From Labrys sedimenti (lineage in GTDB: Bacteria > Pseudomonadota > Alphaproteobacteria > Rhizobiales > Labraceae): a DNA stretch of 64,000 nucleotides. A model generated the notes under the pieces. It was not told the DNA's origin. It searched no databases and saw only the letters and a program-made list of their open reading frames with translations. Below are positions 1 through 13,227 of the stretch, in pieces. Position 1 is the stretch's first letter, and each line of letters begins with the position of its first letter. Position numbers and translations under genes: made by a program. The stretch is taken from assembly GCF_034424805.1 (NCBI RefSeq), contig NZ_JAXOUF010000005.1:1-64000 (forward strand), in the 5' to 3' direction.

Positions 1-57
1 ATTCTTGCCGCCGCCGGCAATCAGCGCCACTTTTCCCTTGATGCTGTGATCGGCCAT
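1..57 (-). CDS. SDR family oxidoreductase, N-terminal fragment at window edge
   Basis: Only the first 19 codons are in the window; the gene runs off the left edge. The peptide (MADHSIKGKVALIAGGGKN) shows the start of a Rossmann fold, with beta-1 (KVALIAGGG) leading into a glycine-rich cofactor loop, as in classical short-chain dehydrogenases (usually about 250 residues). AAGGAG lies about 9 bases upstream of the ATG, so the start is well supported. It is divergent from a LysR regulator, an arrangement in which the regulator commonly controls the dehydrogenase. The substrate cannot be inferred. Confidence 0.7.
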   Translation of the reverse strand, partial: MADHSIKGKVALIAGGGKN

Positions 58-137
58 GCTGGATCTCCTTTTCACGAATGAAGCTCAATCGGAGGTCAGC
101 TTATCGTCTTGGATTTCGATATAAAGCTATCCATTTG

Positions 138-176
138 AACATGACATGTTACAATCTAATACCAATCTGGTATTAG
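138..176. promoter_or_regulatory. LysR-type operator region between SDR gene and lysR
   Basis: Two dyads stand in the 122-bp divergent gap. AACATG-A-CATGTT (138-150) is a perfect 6-bp inverted repeat. CTAATACC-AATCT-GGTATTAG (156-176) is a perfect 8-bp inverted repeat that includes the T-N11-A pattern of LysR boxes. The second dyad ends 4 bases before the lysR GTG start, so binding there would repress lysR. Operator function is inferred. Confidence 0.6.
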
Positions 177-179
177 GCC

Positions 180-1085
180 GTGGACCGTATCGATCTCTTC
201 CGCATCTTCGTTCGCGTCGTCGACAGTTCGAGTTTCACGCGTGCCGCCAACACGCTGGGGCTGCCACGCCCCTCGGTCTCGGCCGCCATCAAGGATCTGG
301 AGGCGCGCATGGGCGCGCGCCTGCTGCATCGAACCACCCGCAAGGTTTCCCCCACGCAGGATGGCCTCGCCCTCTATGAGCGCTGCCTGCGCCTTCTCAG
401 CGATTTCGAGGAGACCGAAAGCCTGTTCCGGCAAGCCGCCACCGGCCCGGCCGGCCGCCTGCGTGTCGATCTGCCTGGTCGCATCGGCCGGCTGATCGTG
501 GCGCCAGCCCTGGCCGAATTTCTCGACCTCTATCCCGAGATCGACGTCGACCTTGGCGTGACGGACCGCACCGTCGACCTGGTCGAAGACAGCCTCGACT
601 GCGTGCTGCGCGTCGGCCCGCTCAGCGATTCGGGCCTGATCGCCCGTTCCATCGGTGAACTGGCCCTGATCAACGTGGCGAGCCCTGACTATTTCGAGCG
701 CTACGGCGTGCCCCGCAGTCCCGACGATCTCGACGAGCATCTGGCCGTGAACTACGCCTCCCCCAGCACGGGCCGGGTCGAGCCCTGGGAATGGGTAGGC
801 CATGGCGGGATCCAGACGCGTTCGGTGCGCAGCCGTGTGGTCGTCAACGGCGCGGAGGCCTATATCGCTTGCTGCCTGGCTGGTTTCGGCCTGATCCAGA
901 TCCCGGCCTATGACGTCAAGAGCCACCTGGCGGCCGGCGAACTCGTCGAGGTCATGCCGGACTATCGCGCCGCCTCCATGCCGATGACGCTGCTCTTCCC
1001 CCATCGTCGGCATTTCTCACGCCGGGTACAACTGTTCGCGGACTGGCTCGAGGCCCTGCTCAAGCGCGAGGTCCTGATATGGTAG
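180..1085 (+). CDS. LysR-family transcriptional regulator
   Basis: A 301-residue protein of normal LysR length. The N-terminal winged helix-turn-helix (about 1-60) reads MDRIDLFRIFVRVVDSSSFT then RAANTLGLPRPSVSAAIKDL, the typical LysR recognition region. Residues about 90-295 form the periplasmic-binding-like effector domain. The start is GTG; no upstream in-frame start fits better. It is divergent from the truncated SDR gene and probably controls it and itself through the dyads at 138-176. The effector is unknown. The sequence resembles the large group of alphaproteobacterial LysR proteins paired with oxidoreductases. Confidence 0.9.
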   Translation: MDRIDLFRIFVRVVDSSSFTRAANTLGLPRPSVSAAIKDLEARMGARLLHRTTRKVSPTQDGLALYERCLRLLSDFEETESLFRQAATGPAGRLRVDLPGRIGRLIVAPALAEFLDLYPEIDVDLGVTDRTVDLVEDSLDCVLRVGPLSDSGLIARSIGELALINVASPDYFERYGVPRSPDDLDEHLAVNYASPSTGRVEPWEWVGHGGIQTRSVRSRVVVNGAEAYIACCLAGFGLIQIPAYDVKSHLAAGELVEVMPDYRAASMPMTLLFPHRRHFSRRVQLFADWLEALLKREVLIW

Positions 1086-1101
1086 CTTCGAACTGCGCAT
1101 C

Positions 1102-1186
1102 CGTCATTGCGGGCGCCGCGAAGCAATCCAGAAATTCAAACCCCGCCTCCCAATGCCTGGACTGCTTCGCTGCGCTCGCAATGACG
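1102..1186. repeat. CATTGCGAGCG-type palindromic intergenic repeat
   Basis: The left arm (1102-1131) begins CGTCATTGCGGGCG and ends AAGCAATCCAG. The right arm (1156-1186) reads CTGGACTGCTTCGCTGCGCT then CGCAATGACG. Together they make a long imperfect stem. This is a repeat common between genes in Hyphomicrobiales. It lies between the convergent lysR and ccmB genes and may act as a two-way terminator. Confidence 0.75.
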
Positions 1187-1217
1187 ATCGAGACCGCGCG
1201 GGGTAAAGAATCCACGG

Positions 1218-1886
1218 CTATTCCAGCCCGAAGCGCAGGGCCCAGGCCGCCGCCACCGTGCCGAGCACGATGGAGAACAACGTCATGGCGCAGAGCAGCA
1301 GGAAGGGCGGCAGGAAGGGCATCGGGCCGGTGATCGCGGCGGTTGCGGCCGCCACCCCGAAGATCAGCACGGGAATGGTGAGCGGCAGGATCAGGATGGA
1401 GATCAGCATGCCGCCGCGCCGGAGCGCCACGGTCAGCGCCGCGCCGATAGCCCCGAGGAAGGTCAGGGCCGGCGTGCCGGCCAGCAGGGTCAGCGTCACG
1501 GCTGCCAGCCCCTTGCCGGGCAGGTTGACGAACAGGCCGAGCAGCGGCGTGGCGATCACCAAAGGCAAGCCTGTGGTCACCCAATGCGCCAGCGCCTTCA
1601 CCGCCACCGCCAGTTCGAGGGGCGGGCCGCCGAGATGGATGAGGTCGAGCGAACCATCGTCGAGGTCGGCCTGGAACAGGCGGTCGAGGCCGAGCAGCGT
1701 CGCCAGCAGGGCGCCGAGCCAGAGCACGGCCGGGCCGATGCGGGTGAGCAGGTTGAGATCCGGGCCGACGCCGAAGGGAATGACAACAACCACCGCCAGG
1801 AAGAAGATGACGCCGACGGGCGCCCCGCCGCCGGCCCTGACGGCTAGCCGCAGCTCGCGCGTGAACAGGGCTGCGAGCGCACTCAT
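1218..1886 (-). CDS. ccmB: Heme exporter protein CcmB
   Basis: A 222-residue integral membrane protein, normal CcmB length, with about six hydrophobic segments. It is the membrane subunit of the CcmAB(CD) ABC complex used in system I cytochrome c maturation, working with CcmC/CcmD to load heme on CcmE. The start is set at MSALAALFTRELRLAVRAGG because upstream in-frame sequence only translates an intergenic repeat. It follows ccmA in the same direction after a 97-bp gap filled by that repeat. No ccmC follows; the next gene is convergent lysR, so the rest of the ccm set must lie elsewhere. Confidence 0.9.
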   Translation of the reverse strand: MSALAALFTRELRLAVRAGGGAPVGVIFFLAVVVVIPFGVGPDLNLLTRIGPAVLWLGALLATLLGLDRLFQADLDDGSLDLIHLGGPPLELAVAVKALAHWVTTGLPLVIATPLLGLFVNLPGKGLAAVTLTLLAGTPALTFLGAIGAALTVALRRGGMLISILILPLTIPVLIFGVAAATAAITGPMPFLPPFLLLCAMTLFSIVLGTVAAAWALRFGLE

Positions 1887-1889
1887 CAG

Positions 1890-1983
1890 CATCGGGCCCG
1901 ATTTCGGAATCGAGTGCGATGCTTCAAGTTTTTGTTGTCGCATCGCTTCCTCCGAAAACCGGTGCCCACTTTTCGGACGATGC
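1890..1983. repeat. Hyphomicrobiales intergenic repeat between ccmA and ccmB
   Basis: The core dyad TCCGAAAA (1951-1958) / TTTTCGGA (1970-1977) surrounds CCGGTGCCCACT. It is preceded by a segment with GCATCG/CGATGC half-sites. The CCGAAAACCGGT...CCCACTTTTCGG core is a well-known interspersed repeat in Hyphomicrobiales. Its position inside a kdsD-ccmA-ccmB operon suggests insertion into the ccmA-ccmB junction. Related diverged sequence occurs at 21140-21200 and 24181-24265. Confidence 0.65.
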
Positions 1984-2604
1984 TCATGCCGCACCGATTG
2001 TGAGGGTGAGGCTCGGCGCCAGGCCGAGGTCGCCATGGGTGGCGGCCAGGATCAGCCCGCCGCCGGCAAGATGCTCGCCCATCACCCCGGCGAGCCGAGC
2101 CTGGGTGGCGGTATCGAGCGCCGATGTCGGCTCGTCCAGGAGCCAGACCGGCCGCCGGGACACCAGCAGCCGGCACAGCGAGAGCCGGCGCTTCTGGCCG
2201 GCCGACAGATAGGCCGCCGGCAGGTCGATGAGATGCTCGATGGCGAAGAGATCGAGCGCATCCTCGATCGGCAGGTCGGCATCGCCGTAATAGGCGCGCC
2301 AGAAGCCCAGATTCTCGCGCACGCTGAGCGAGGGTTTCAGCGCATCGGCATGGCCGCAATAGTGCATGTGCTCGGCGGGCGTCTTCTCGGCATCGCCGCC
2401 GTCCAGACGTATCGCCCCATCCCTGCGCGGCACCAGGCCGGCGATCACCCTGAGCAGGCTGGATTTGCCGGCGCCGTTGCGGCCCGTCACGGCGACGAGG
2501 TCGCCGGCACCGGCGGAAAAGCCGACCCCTTCGAACACGAGCCGGCCTCCCCGCTCGCAGGCGAGGTTTTCGATCGTCAGGCGCAGGGGCGGGGCATTGC
2601 TCAC
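1984..2604 (-). CDS. ccmA: Heme ABC exporter ATP-binding protein CcmA
   Basis: A 206-residue single ABC ATPase domain. Walker A is GRNGAGKSS (residues 41-49), the signature region is LSAGQKRRLSL, and Walker B is VWLLDEPTSALD. It powers the CcmAB exporter-like complex that releases holo-CcmE during cytochrome c biogenesis. The start is a GTG that overlaps the kdsD stop (GTGA), so translation is probably coupled to kdsD. CcmB follows downstream. Length and motifs are normal for CcmA. Confidence 0.92.
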   Translation of the reverse strand: MSNAPPLRLTIENLACERGGRLVFEGVGFSAGAGDLVAVTGRNGAGKSSLLRVIAGLVPRRDGAIRLDGGDAEKTPAEHMHYCGHADALKPSLSVRENLGFWRAYYGDADLPIEDALDLFAIEHLIDLPAAYLSAGQKRRLSLCRLLVSRRPVWLLDEPTSALDTATQARLAGVMGEHLAGGGLILAATHGDLGLAPSLTLTIGAA

Positions 2605-3599
2605 ACGACGCCGATATTCAACAGGTCGAGCATATGGACCACCCCCACCGGCCGCCCGCCTTCCACGGCGAACAGCACGGCGATGCGCCTGGTATCCATC
2701 ACCTCCATGGCTTCGCTGACCAGGGCGTCAGGGCGGATGACCTTGGGCGTACGCGTCATGATGTCATCGACCCGCCGCGTCATCAGATCATCGCTCATGT
2801 GGCGCCTCAGATCGCCGTCGGTGGCGATGCCGACCAGCATGCCCGACGCGTCGAGGACCCCGACGCTGCCGACCCCCTTCTTCGACATCACCAGGATGGC
2901 TTGCGACATCAGCGTGCCCTCGGTGACCAGCGGCACCGCATCGCCGGTACGCATGACGTCGCGCACGAATTTCAGCGAGGCGCCGAGCTTGCCGCCGGGA
3001 TGGAAGACACGGAAATCGGCGGCGGTGAAACCGCGCGACTCCAGCATGGCCATGGCCAGGGCATCGCCGAGTGCCAGGATCATCAGGGAGGAGGTCGTCG
3101 GCGCCTGGCCGTTCGGGCAGGCTTCCTTGGCCTGGGGCAAGACCAAGGGCAGGTCCGCCGCCTTGGCCAGGGTGGAGCTCGCCACCGAGGTCACCGCCAC
3201 CAGCGGCACGTTGAACCGGGTGGCATAATCGATGATGTCGCCGAGTTCGCGCGTCTCGCCCGACCAGGACAGGGCGATGACGGCGTCATCGGCGGTGATC
3301 ATGCCGAGATCGCCATGACTGGCCTCGCTCGGATGCACGAAGAAGGCCGGTGTACCGGTCGAGGCGAAGGTCGCCGCGATCTTCTTGCCGATATGGCCCG
3401 ATTTGCCCATGCCGGTGACGATGACGCGGCCCTTGAGGCCGGAAAAACGCTCGATGCAGGCGCTGAACACGGGGCCGAGATCGCCTTCGATCGCCTCCGC
3501 CAGCGCCTCGAGGCCGGCCCTTTCGGTCGCGATGGTGCGCAGGGCCGATTGCTGCGCCGCCTTCAGCGTGCGATCACTTTGGCCATCACCTTGTTTCAA
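2601..3599 (-). CDS. kdsD: Arabinose-5-phosphate isomerase KdsD/KpsF
   Basis: Converts D-ribulose 5-phosphate to D-arabinose 5-phosphate, the first step toward Kdo in lipopolysaccharide. An N-terminal SIS domain carries the GMGKSGHIGKKIAATFASTG motif and SEASHGDLGMI; two CBS domains follow, ending LLNIGVV. The start is uncertain. A TTG at 3599 gives 332 residues, the usual length, with GAGG just upstream, and leaves room for divergent promoters. An ATG at 3680 would add 27 residues but would abut the divergent transglycosylase gene. It overlaps ccmA by 4 bases and heads the kdsD-ccmA-ccmB transcript. Confidence 0.88.
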   Translation of the reverse strand: MKQGDGQSDRTLKAAQQSALRTIATERAGLEALAEAIEGDLGPVFSACIERFSGLKGRVIVTGMGKSGHIGKKIAATFASTGTPAFFVHPSEASHGDLGMITADDAVIALSWSGETRELGDIIDYATRFNVPLVAVTSVASSTLAKAADLPLVLPQAKEACPNGQAPTTSSLMILALGDALAMAMLESRGFTAADFRVFHPGGKLGASLKFVRDVMRTGDAVPLVTEGTLMSQAILVMSKKGVGSVGVLDASGMLVGIATDGDLRRHMSDDLMTRRVDDIMTRTPKVIRPDALVSEAMEVMDTRRIAVLFAVEGGRPVGVVHMLDLLNIGVV

Positions 3600-3678
3600 A
3601 CCTGCCTCGTCACGATTTGTTTCGCGGCGGTGTTTATCACAGAATCGGTAAAGAGAATCACGATTCGGGAACGCGCCC

Positions 3679-4914
3679 ATGTCATGCACGCCTTCTAACT
3701 TCATCGCGCGCACGATGCGGCTCGGATCCATACAGGGGCTCACGATCCTCGGCCTGATGGTCCTCGGCCTGACCTCGCCTGCCCGCGCCGACAGCTATCT
3801 GAACTTCGTCACTGCGCTATGGCCGCGGGCCGAGAAGGCCGGCATTTCCCGCGAGACCTTCGATGCCGCCTTTGCCGGGCTCGGCGTCGATCCCAAAGTC
3901 GTCTCGCTCGCAGGCACCCAGCCCGAATTCAACCAGACCATCCGCGCCTATGTCGAGACCCGCCTGAGCGCCGACCGCATCGCCCAGGGCAAGGCGATGG
4001 CGCAGCGCTGGAAATCCTGGCTCGACAAGGCCGAGGAGCGCTATGGCGTCGACCGCTATGTCATCCTCGCCATCTGGTCACTGGAGAGCAATTACGGCGC
4101 CTCGCCGGGCAATTCCGACATCGTCCGTTCGCTCACCACCTTGGCCTGCTGCACGACCAAGCGCCCCGAGCTCTTCCGCGACGAACTGATCGATGCCCTC
4201 AAGATCCTGCAGGAGCACGACATCACGCCGCGCGGCATGACCGGCTCTTGGGCCGGCGCGCTGGGCCAGGTGCAGTTCATGCCTTCCAGCTTCCTGAAAT
4301 ATGCCGTCGACATGGATGGCGACGGCAAGCGCGACATCTGGAACGAGGAGCCCGACGTGATCGGCTCGATCGCCAACTACCTCAAGCTGCACGACTGGGA
4401 TGGCGGCAAGCGCTGGGGCTATGAGGTCAAGCTGCCGGCGAAATTCGATTTCACCGCCATCAATGCCCGTGACGGTGGCCCCGCCGGCGCTTGGGCCAAG
4501 CTCGGCGTCGCCAGGGTCGACGGCAAGCCACTGCCGGACAGCGACAAGGCCTGGCTGTTCCTGCCGGCGGGCGCCAAGGGGCCGGCCTTCCTGACCTTCC
4601 AGAACTATTGGGCGATCAAGACCTACAATATCTCTGATTCCTACACACTGTCGGTCGGCCTGCTTGCCGACCGCATCCGCGGCATTGCCTCGCTGAAGGG
4701 GCGCTGGCCGGCGCAGGAGACCACGCTCAACCGTGCCCAGATCACGGCGATGCAGAAGAAGCTGAAGGCGCTCGGCTATCCGATCGAGACGATCGACGGC
4801 AAGATCGGCCCGGCGGCGCGGGCGGCCCTGCGCACCTGGCAGGCCAAGGCGGGACTGGTGGCGGACGGCTATCCCACGCCGGCCGTGTTGCAGAAATTGA
4901 GCGCCACGCCCTGA
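3679..4914 (+). CDS. Lytic murein transglycosylase (MltB/SLT_2 family) with peptidoglycan-binding domain
   Basis: A 411-residue periplasmic enzyme that cleaves the MurNAc-GlcNAc bond with formation of 1,6-anhydroMurNAc. A signal peptide ends near LTSPARADS (residue about 38). The SLT_2 domain (about 40-340) has the catalytic glutamate in AIWSLESNYG (E136) and the family motif GSWAGALGQVQFMPSSF. A PG_binding_1 domain (about 350-407) includes GYPIETIDGKIGPAARAALR. A second possible start (ATG 3715) gives MRLGSIQG and a shorter n-region. The SGNH gene follows 52 bases downstream on the same strand. Confidence 0.9.
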   Translation: MSCTPSNFIARTMRLGSIQGLTILGLMVLGLTSPARADSYLNFVTALWPRAEKAGISRETFDAAFAGLGVDPKVVSLAGTQPEFNQTIRAYVETRLSADRIAQGKAMAQRWKSWLDKAEERYGVDRYVILAIWSLESNYGASPGNSDIVRSLTTLACCTTKRPELFRDELIDALKILQEHDITPRGMTGSWAGALGQVQFMPSSFLKYAVDMDGDGKRDIWNEEPDVIGSIANYLKLHDWDGGKRWGYEVKLPAKFDFTAINARDGGPAGAWAKLGVARVDGKPLPDSDKAWLFLPAGAKGPAFLTFQNYWAIKTYNISDSYTLSVGLLADRIRGIASLKGRWPAQETTLNRAQITAMQKKLKALGYPIETIDGKIGPAARAALRTWQAKAGLVADGYPTPAVLQKLSATP

Positions 4915-4966
4915 GGCGTGCTAGTCTGATCGAGAGCGCTTCATCCCGCGAAAACGGAGACCGGCC

Positions 4967-6109
4967 TTGAAGCAGCGCCTCCTCCTGATCGTCCTGTTCG
5001 TGCTGGCGGCTGTTGTGCTGTCGCAACGCCCTATCATGGCGCGTGATAGCGGGGGCGACACGCCGGGCGAGGCCCTGCGCCAATATCGGGAGATGCAGAA
5101 CAAGGTGCGCCAGCAGAACGCCCGGCCGGCACCGGTCCGGCGCACCAAGGTCCGTGCTTCGCCCTTCGCCATGCCCAGGCCAGCGAAGGTCGCGCCGGCA
5201 CCGGCCGTGCCGCCCTCCTCCTTCGTGCATGTCATCGGTGATTCCATGGCGGACCAGCTCGCAGCCGGGCTGACCGACGTCCTGGACGATCGGCCGGATA
5301 TCGCCATCATCCGCAATACCAAGGCCGATAGCGGCCTGGTGCGCAACGATTTCTACGACTGGAACAAGGGCGTCGCCGATCTTCTCGCCGCCAACACCCA
5401 GATCGATGCCGTGGTAATCCTGATCGGCTCCAACGACCGCCAGACCATCCGGGAGAACGGCACCCGCCTCGAACCGCAATCGGACGAGTGGGAGGCGGCC
5501 TATCGCAAGCGCATCGACGCGTTGATTGCGCCCCTGAAAGCCCGCGGCGTCAAGATCTTCTGGGTTGGCCTGCCGCCGATGCGCAGCGACGCCCTCAGCG
5601 CCGCCATGGTGCGTTTCAACAGCCTCTATCGCAGCCAGGTTACCGCGGCGGGCGGCATCTATGTCGACATCTGGGACGGCTTCGTCAATTCGGACGGTTC
5701 CTATGCCGCCAGCGGCACCGGGCTCGACGGCCAGCCGGCGCGCCTGCGCAAGGCCGATGGCGTACATTTCTCCGATGAAGGCGCCAAGCTGGCGGCGCAT
5801 TTCCTCGAGAGCGATCTAAGGCGCCTGCTCGGCGAAGCACCGCCGGCGCCGATAGTTGCGACGGCCCCGGTCGCCGAGCCGACCTCCGAGACTCCAGGCG
5901 ATTCACCGGCTGAAAAGCCCGAATATGGACCGGTCCTGCCACTCGATGCCTATGAGACCGCGCCCGGCGGCCAGCTGCTCGGCGGCGGCACCCCCAGACC
6001 GGGCAGCGCCGACCCCAGCGTCGCCAAGGTGCTTGGGCAGGGCGAAAGCCTGCCGCCACGCGAAGGCCGCGCCGACGATTTTCGCTGGTCCGCGCAGGCC
6101 ATGCCGTAA
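4967..6109 (+). CDS. SGNH/GDSL hydrolase family protein (DUF459 type)
   Basis: A 380-residue exported protein starting at TTG, with GGAG 7 bases upstream. A signal peptide or anchor occupies residues 1-25 (LLLIVLFVLAAVVL). A proline- and arginine-rich linker follows. The SGNH fold spans about 87-285: block I VIGDSMAD (Ser93), block III IGSNDRQ (Asn156), and block V DGVHFSDEG (Asp264, His267). The C-terminal 90 residues are low-complexity and proline-rich. DUF459 members are typical of Hyphomicrobiales and sit near cell-envelope genes, consistent with the preceding transglycosylase. Esterase or O-acyl transfer on an envelope polymer is plausible but unproven. Confidence 0.85.
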   Translation: MKQRLLLIVLFVLAAVVLSQRPIMARDSGGDTPGEALRQYREMQNKVRQQNARPAPVRRTKVRASPFAMPRPAKVAPAPAVPPSSFVHVIGDSMADQLAAGLTDVLDDRPDIAIIRNTKADSGLVRNDFYDWNKGVADLLAANTQIDAVVILIGSNDRQTIRENGTRLEPQSDEWEAAYRKRIDALIAPLKARGVKIFWVGLPPMRSDALSAAMVRFNSLYRSQVTAAGGIYVDIWDGFVNSDGSYAASGTGLDGQPARLRKADGVHFSDEGAKLAAHFLESDLRRLLGEAPPAPIVATAPVAEPTSETPGDSPAEKPEYGPVLPLDAYETAPGGQLLGGGTPRPGSADPSVAKVLGQGESLPPREGRADDFRWSAQAMP

Positions 6110-6125
6110 AGGAAGCGTTTTGTTT

Positions 6126-6758
6126 TCACCGCCGTGCGGTGTCGAGCGCCATGCGGGCCGCGAGGCCCATCAGCACCGTGCCCATCAGCCAGCGCTGCAC
6201 CGTCGTCCACAGCGGGCGGCCGGCGAGAAAGGCCGAAATCGTGCCCGCCATCACGACGAAGCAGGCATTGAAGAAGGCGCTGACCAGGATCTGGATGAGG
6301 CCGAGTTGCAGGGTCTGCGCGAGCACAGGGCCGGAATGGTCGACGAATTGCGGCAACAGCGAGAGATAGAGCGCCGCGATCTTGGGATTGAGCAGGCTGG
6401 TGAACAGGCCCATGCCATAGAGACGCCGCACCGAATCAGGCTTGAGCGCACGCACTTCGAAGGGTGAGCGGCCGCCGGGCTTCAGGGCCTGCCAGGCCAT
6501 CCAGGCGAGATAGGCCGCGCCGGCAATGCGCAGAGCGTCATAGGCATAGGGCACCGCGAACAGCAAGGCGGTGATGCCGAAGGCCGCCAACAGCATGTAG
6601 ATGACGAAGCCGGTGACGACGCCGATCAGCGAGATCAGCCCGGCGAGGCGCCCCTGGCAGATCGAGCGCGAAACCAGATAGGCCATGTTGGGGCCGGGCG
6701 TCAGCACCATGCCGACGGCGATAGCGGTGAAGGCGAGAACGGTGGTGAGGGAGAGCAT
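6126..6758 (-). CDS. LysE/RhtB family amino-acid exporter
   Basis: A 210-residue membrane protein of normal LysE length with six hydrophobic segments. The N-terminus MLSLTTVLAFTAIAVGMVLT leads into the family motif PGPNMAYLVSRS, and GLFTSLLNPKIAALYLSLLPQF is also typical of the family. GAGG stands about 8 bases upstream of the ATG; further upstream in-frame sequence is not membrane-like. Members export amino acids or derivatives such as homoserine lactone. The substrate is unknown. It is convergent with the SGNH gene with a 16-bp gap. Confidence 0.9.
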   Translation of the reverse strand: MLSLTTVLAFTAIAVGMVLTPGPNMAYLVSRSICQGRLAGLISLIGVVTGFVIYMLLAAFGITALLFAVPYAYDALRIAGAAYLAWMAWQALKPGGRSPFEVRALKPDSVRRLYGMGLFTSLLNPKIAALYLSLLPQFVDHSGPVLAQTLQLGLIQILVSAFFNACFVVMAGTISAFLAGRPLWTTVQRWLMGTVLMGLAARMALDTARR

Positions 6759-6867
6759 GGCGGAAACCTCGGGTTTTGCCTTGCTACGCCCGCTCCTCCC
6801 ATCCAGGCAAGCACCGACCCGCATCCATCATCACTTTGAATGCTGGCGTCAAAATCGGTGATGGAAA

Positions 6868-6932
6868 GGTGTGCCGGTCTTCAGACCGGCAATCTTCCAA
6901 CGCTTTCATGCCGGTCTGAAGACCGGCACACC
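6868..6932. terminator. Nested palindromic repeat downstream of gltD
   Basis: A 23-bp perfect inverted repeat: GGTGTGCCGG... (6868-6890) pairs with the arm at 6910-6932 across a 19-base loop. Each arm is itself a hairpin (GCCGGTCT-TC-AGACCGGC), so two small hairpins or one long stem can form. It lies 13 bp beyond the gltD stop and likely ends the gltBD transcript. No U-run is present, so it is also repeat-like. Confidence 0.6.
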
Positions 6933-6944
6933 GAAAACCGCCGC

Positions 6945-8369
6945 TCAGCGCGGCAGCGTCGTCGCGCCCATCAGCGCCTCGTCGATGGCGCGGGCGGCCT
7001 GGCGCCCCTCGCGGATGGCCCAGACCACCAGCGACTGGCCGCGGCGCATGTCGCCGGCGGCGTAGACCTTGTCCATCGAGGTGCGATAGTCCCGGTCGGT
7101 GGCCGACACATTGCCACGCTTGTCGAGCTCGACGCCCGACTGGTCGATCATGCCCACCTTGACAGGGCCGGTGAAGCCGAGGGCGATGAAGACCATGTCG
7201 GCCCTGAGCACGGTCTCCGTGCCCTCGATCGGCCGGCGCTTCTCGTCGGCCCGGGCGATCTTGACGCCGGTGACGCGGCCGTTCTTGCCGACGATGCCGA
7301 GCGTCACCGCCTGGAACTCACGCTCGGCGCCTTCGGCCTGCGAGGAAGAGGTGCGCATCTTGGTCGGCCAATAGGGCCAGATCGCCAGCTTGTCTTCCTT
7401 CTCCGGCGGACGCGGCCGGATGTCGAGCTGCGTCACCGAGATGGCGCCCTGGCGGAAGGAGGTGCCGACACAGTCCGAGGCTGTGTCGCCGCCACCGATG
7501 ACCACGACATGCTTGCCGGTGGTGAGCAGCGGCTCTTCTTTCGAGATGTCCTCGCCGCCGACGCGGCGATTGCTCTGCACCAGATAGGGCATGGCGAAAT
7601 GCACGCCTTCGAGCTCGGCGCCCGGCAAGGTCGGGTCACGCGGGGTCTCGGCGCCGCCAGCCAGCAGCACGGCGTCATGGCCGGATTTGAGATCGGCGAA
7701 ACTCATTGATACGCCGATATTGACGCCATAGTGGAAGGTGACGCCCTCGGCCTCCATCTGGCGCACGCGGCGCTCGATGTGGTGCTTCTCCATCTTGAAG
7801 TCGGGAATGCCGTAGCGCAGCAGGCCGCCGGCCGCAGGCTCGCGCTCATAGACATGCACGTCATGGCCGGCACGGGCGAGCTGCTGGGCGGCAGCGAGGC
7901 CGGCCGGGCCGGAGCCGACGACAGCGACCTTCCTGCCAGTCTTCACCTTGGCGATCTCGGGCTGGATCCAGCCCATGGCCCAGGCCTTGTCGGCGATCGA
8001 CTGCTCGATCGTCTTGATGGTGACAGGCACGTCCTCAAGGTTGAGCGTGCAGGCTTCCTCGCAGGGGGCCGGGCAGATGCGACCGGTGAATTCCGGGAAA
8101 TTGTTGGTGGTGTGCAGGTTGCGCGCCGCCTCCTCCCAGTCGTCATGATAGACGAGGTCGTTCCAATCAGGGATCTGGTTGTTCACCGGGCAGCCCGTCG
8201 GGCCGTGGCAGTAGGGAACGCCGCAATCCATGCAGCGCGCCGCCTGCTTGCCGACATCCTTGTCGTCGAGCGGAAGGGTGAATTCGCGGTAGTGACGGAT
8301 GCGGTCGGCGGCCGGAAGATACTTCTGGTCCTGCCGATCGATCTCGAGAAATCCTGTTGCCTTGCCCAT
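6945..8369 (-). CDS. gltD: Glutamate synthase (NADPH) small subunit
   Basis: The 474-residue beta subunit of GOGAT supplies electrons from NADPH through FAD and 4Fe-4S clusters to GltB. The N-terminus has cysteine clusters CMDCGVPYCH, TGCPVNNQIP and CPAPCEEACT. The first Rossmann motif is VAVVGSGPAGLAAAQQLA and the second is VVVIGGGDTASD. The C-terminus has YAAGDMRRGQSLVVWAIREG. The ATG at 8369 has GGAGGA 6 bases upstream. gltB lies 97 bases upstream in the same direction, so the order is gltB-gltD in one operon. Confidence 0.96.
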   Translation of the reverse strand: MGKATGFLEIDRQDQKYLPAADRIRHYREFTLPLDDKDVGKQAARCMDCGVPYCHGPTGCPVNNQIPDWNDLVYHDDWEEAARNLHTTNNFPEFTGRICPAPCEEACTLNLEDVPVTIKTIEQSIADKAWAMGWIQPEIAKVKTGRKVAVVGSGPAGLAAAQQLARAGHDVHVYEREPAAGGLLRYGIPDFKMEKHHIERRVRQMEAEGVTFHYGVNIGVSMSFADLKSGHDAVLLAGGAETPRDPTLPGAELEGVHFAMPYLVQSNRRVGGEDISKEEPLLTTGKHVVVIGGGDTASDCVGTSFRQGAISVTQLDIRPRPPEKEDKLAIWPYWPTKMRTSSSQAEGAEREFQAVTLGIVGKNGRVTGVKIARADEKRRPIEGTETVLRADMVFIALGFTGPVKVGMIDQSGVELDKRGNVSATDRDYRTSMDKVYAAGDMRRGQSLVVWAIREGRQAARAIDEALMGATTLPR

Positions 8370-8466
8370 GTTGAGTCCTCCGGTCGAACCGGACGCGCGC
8401 CGCGCCATCCGGGGCCGTGTCAAAAGATTCATGCCGCGGATCCAAGCATCCGCGACGATGCTGAAA

Positions 8467-13227
<4,761 letters not shown>

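Noticed and set aside
1258..3228. Long plus-strand open frame of 656 codons
   Set aside because: It is antisense to ccmB, ccmA and kdsD, rich in Arg, Ala, Pro and Ser, without domains; an effect of high GC third positions.
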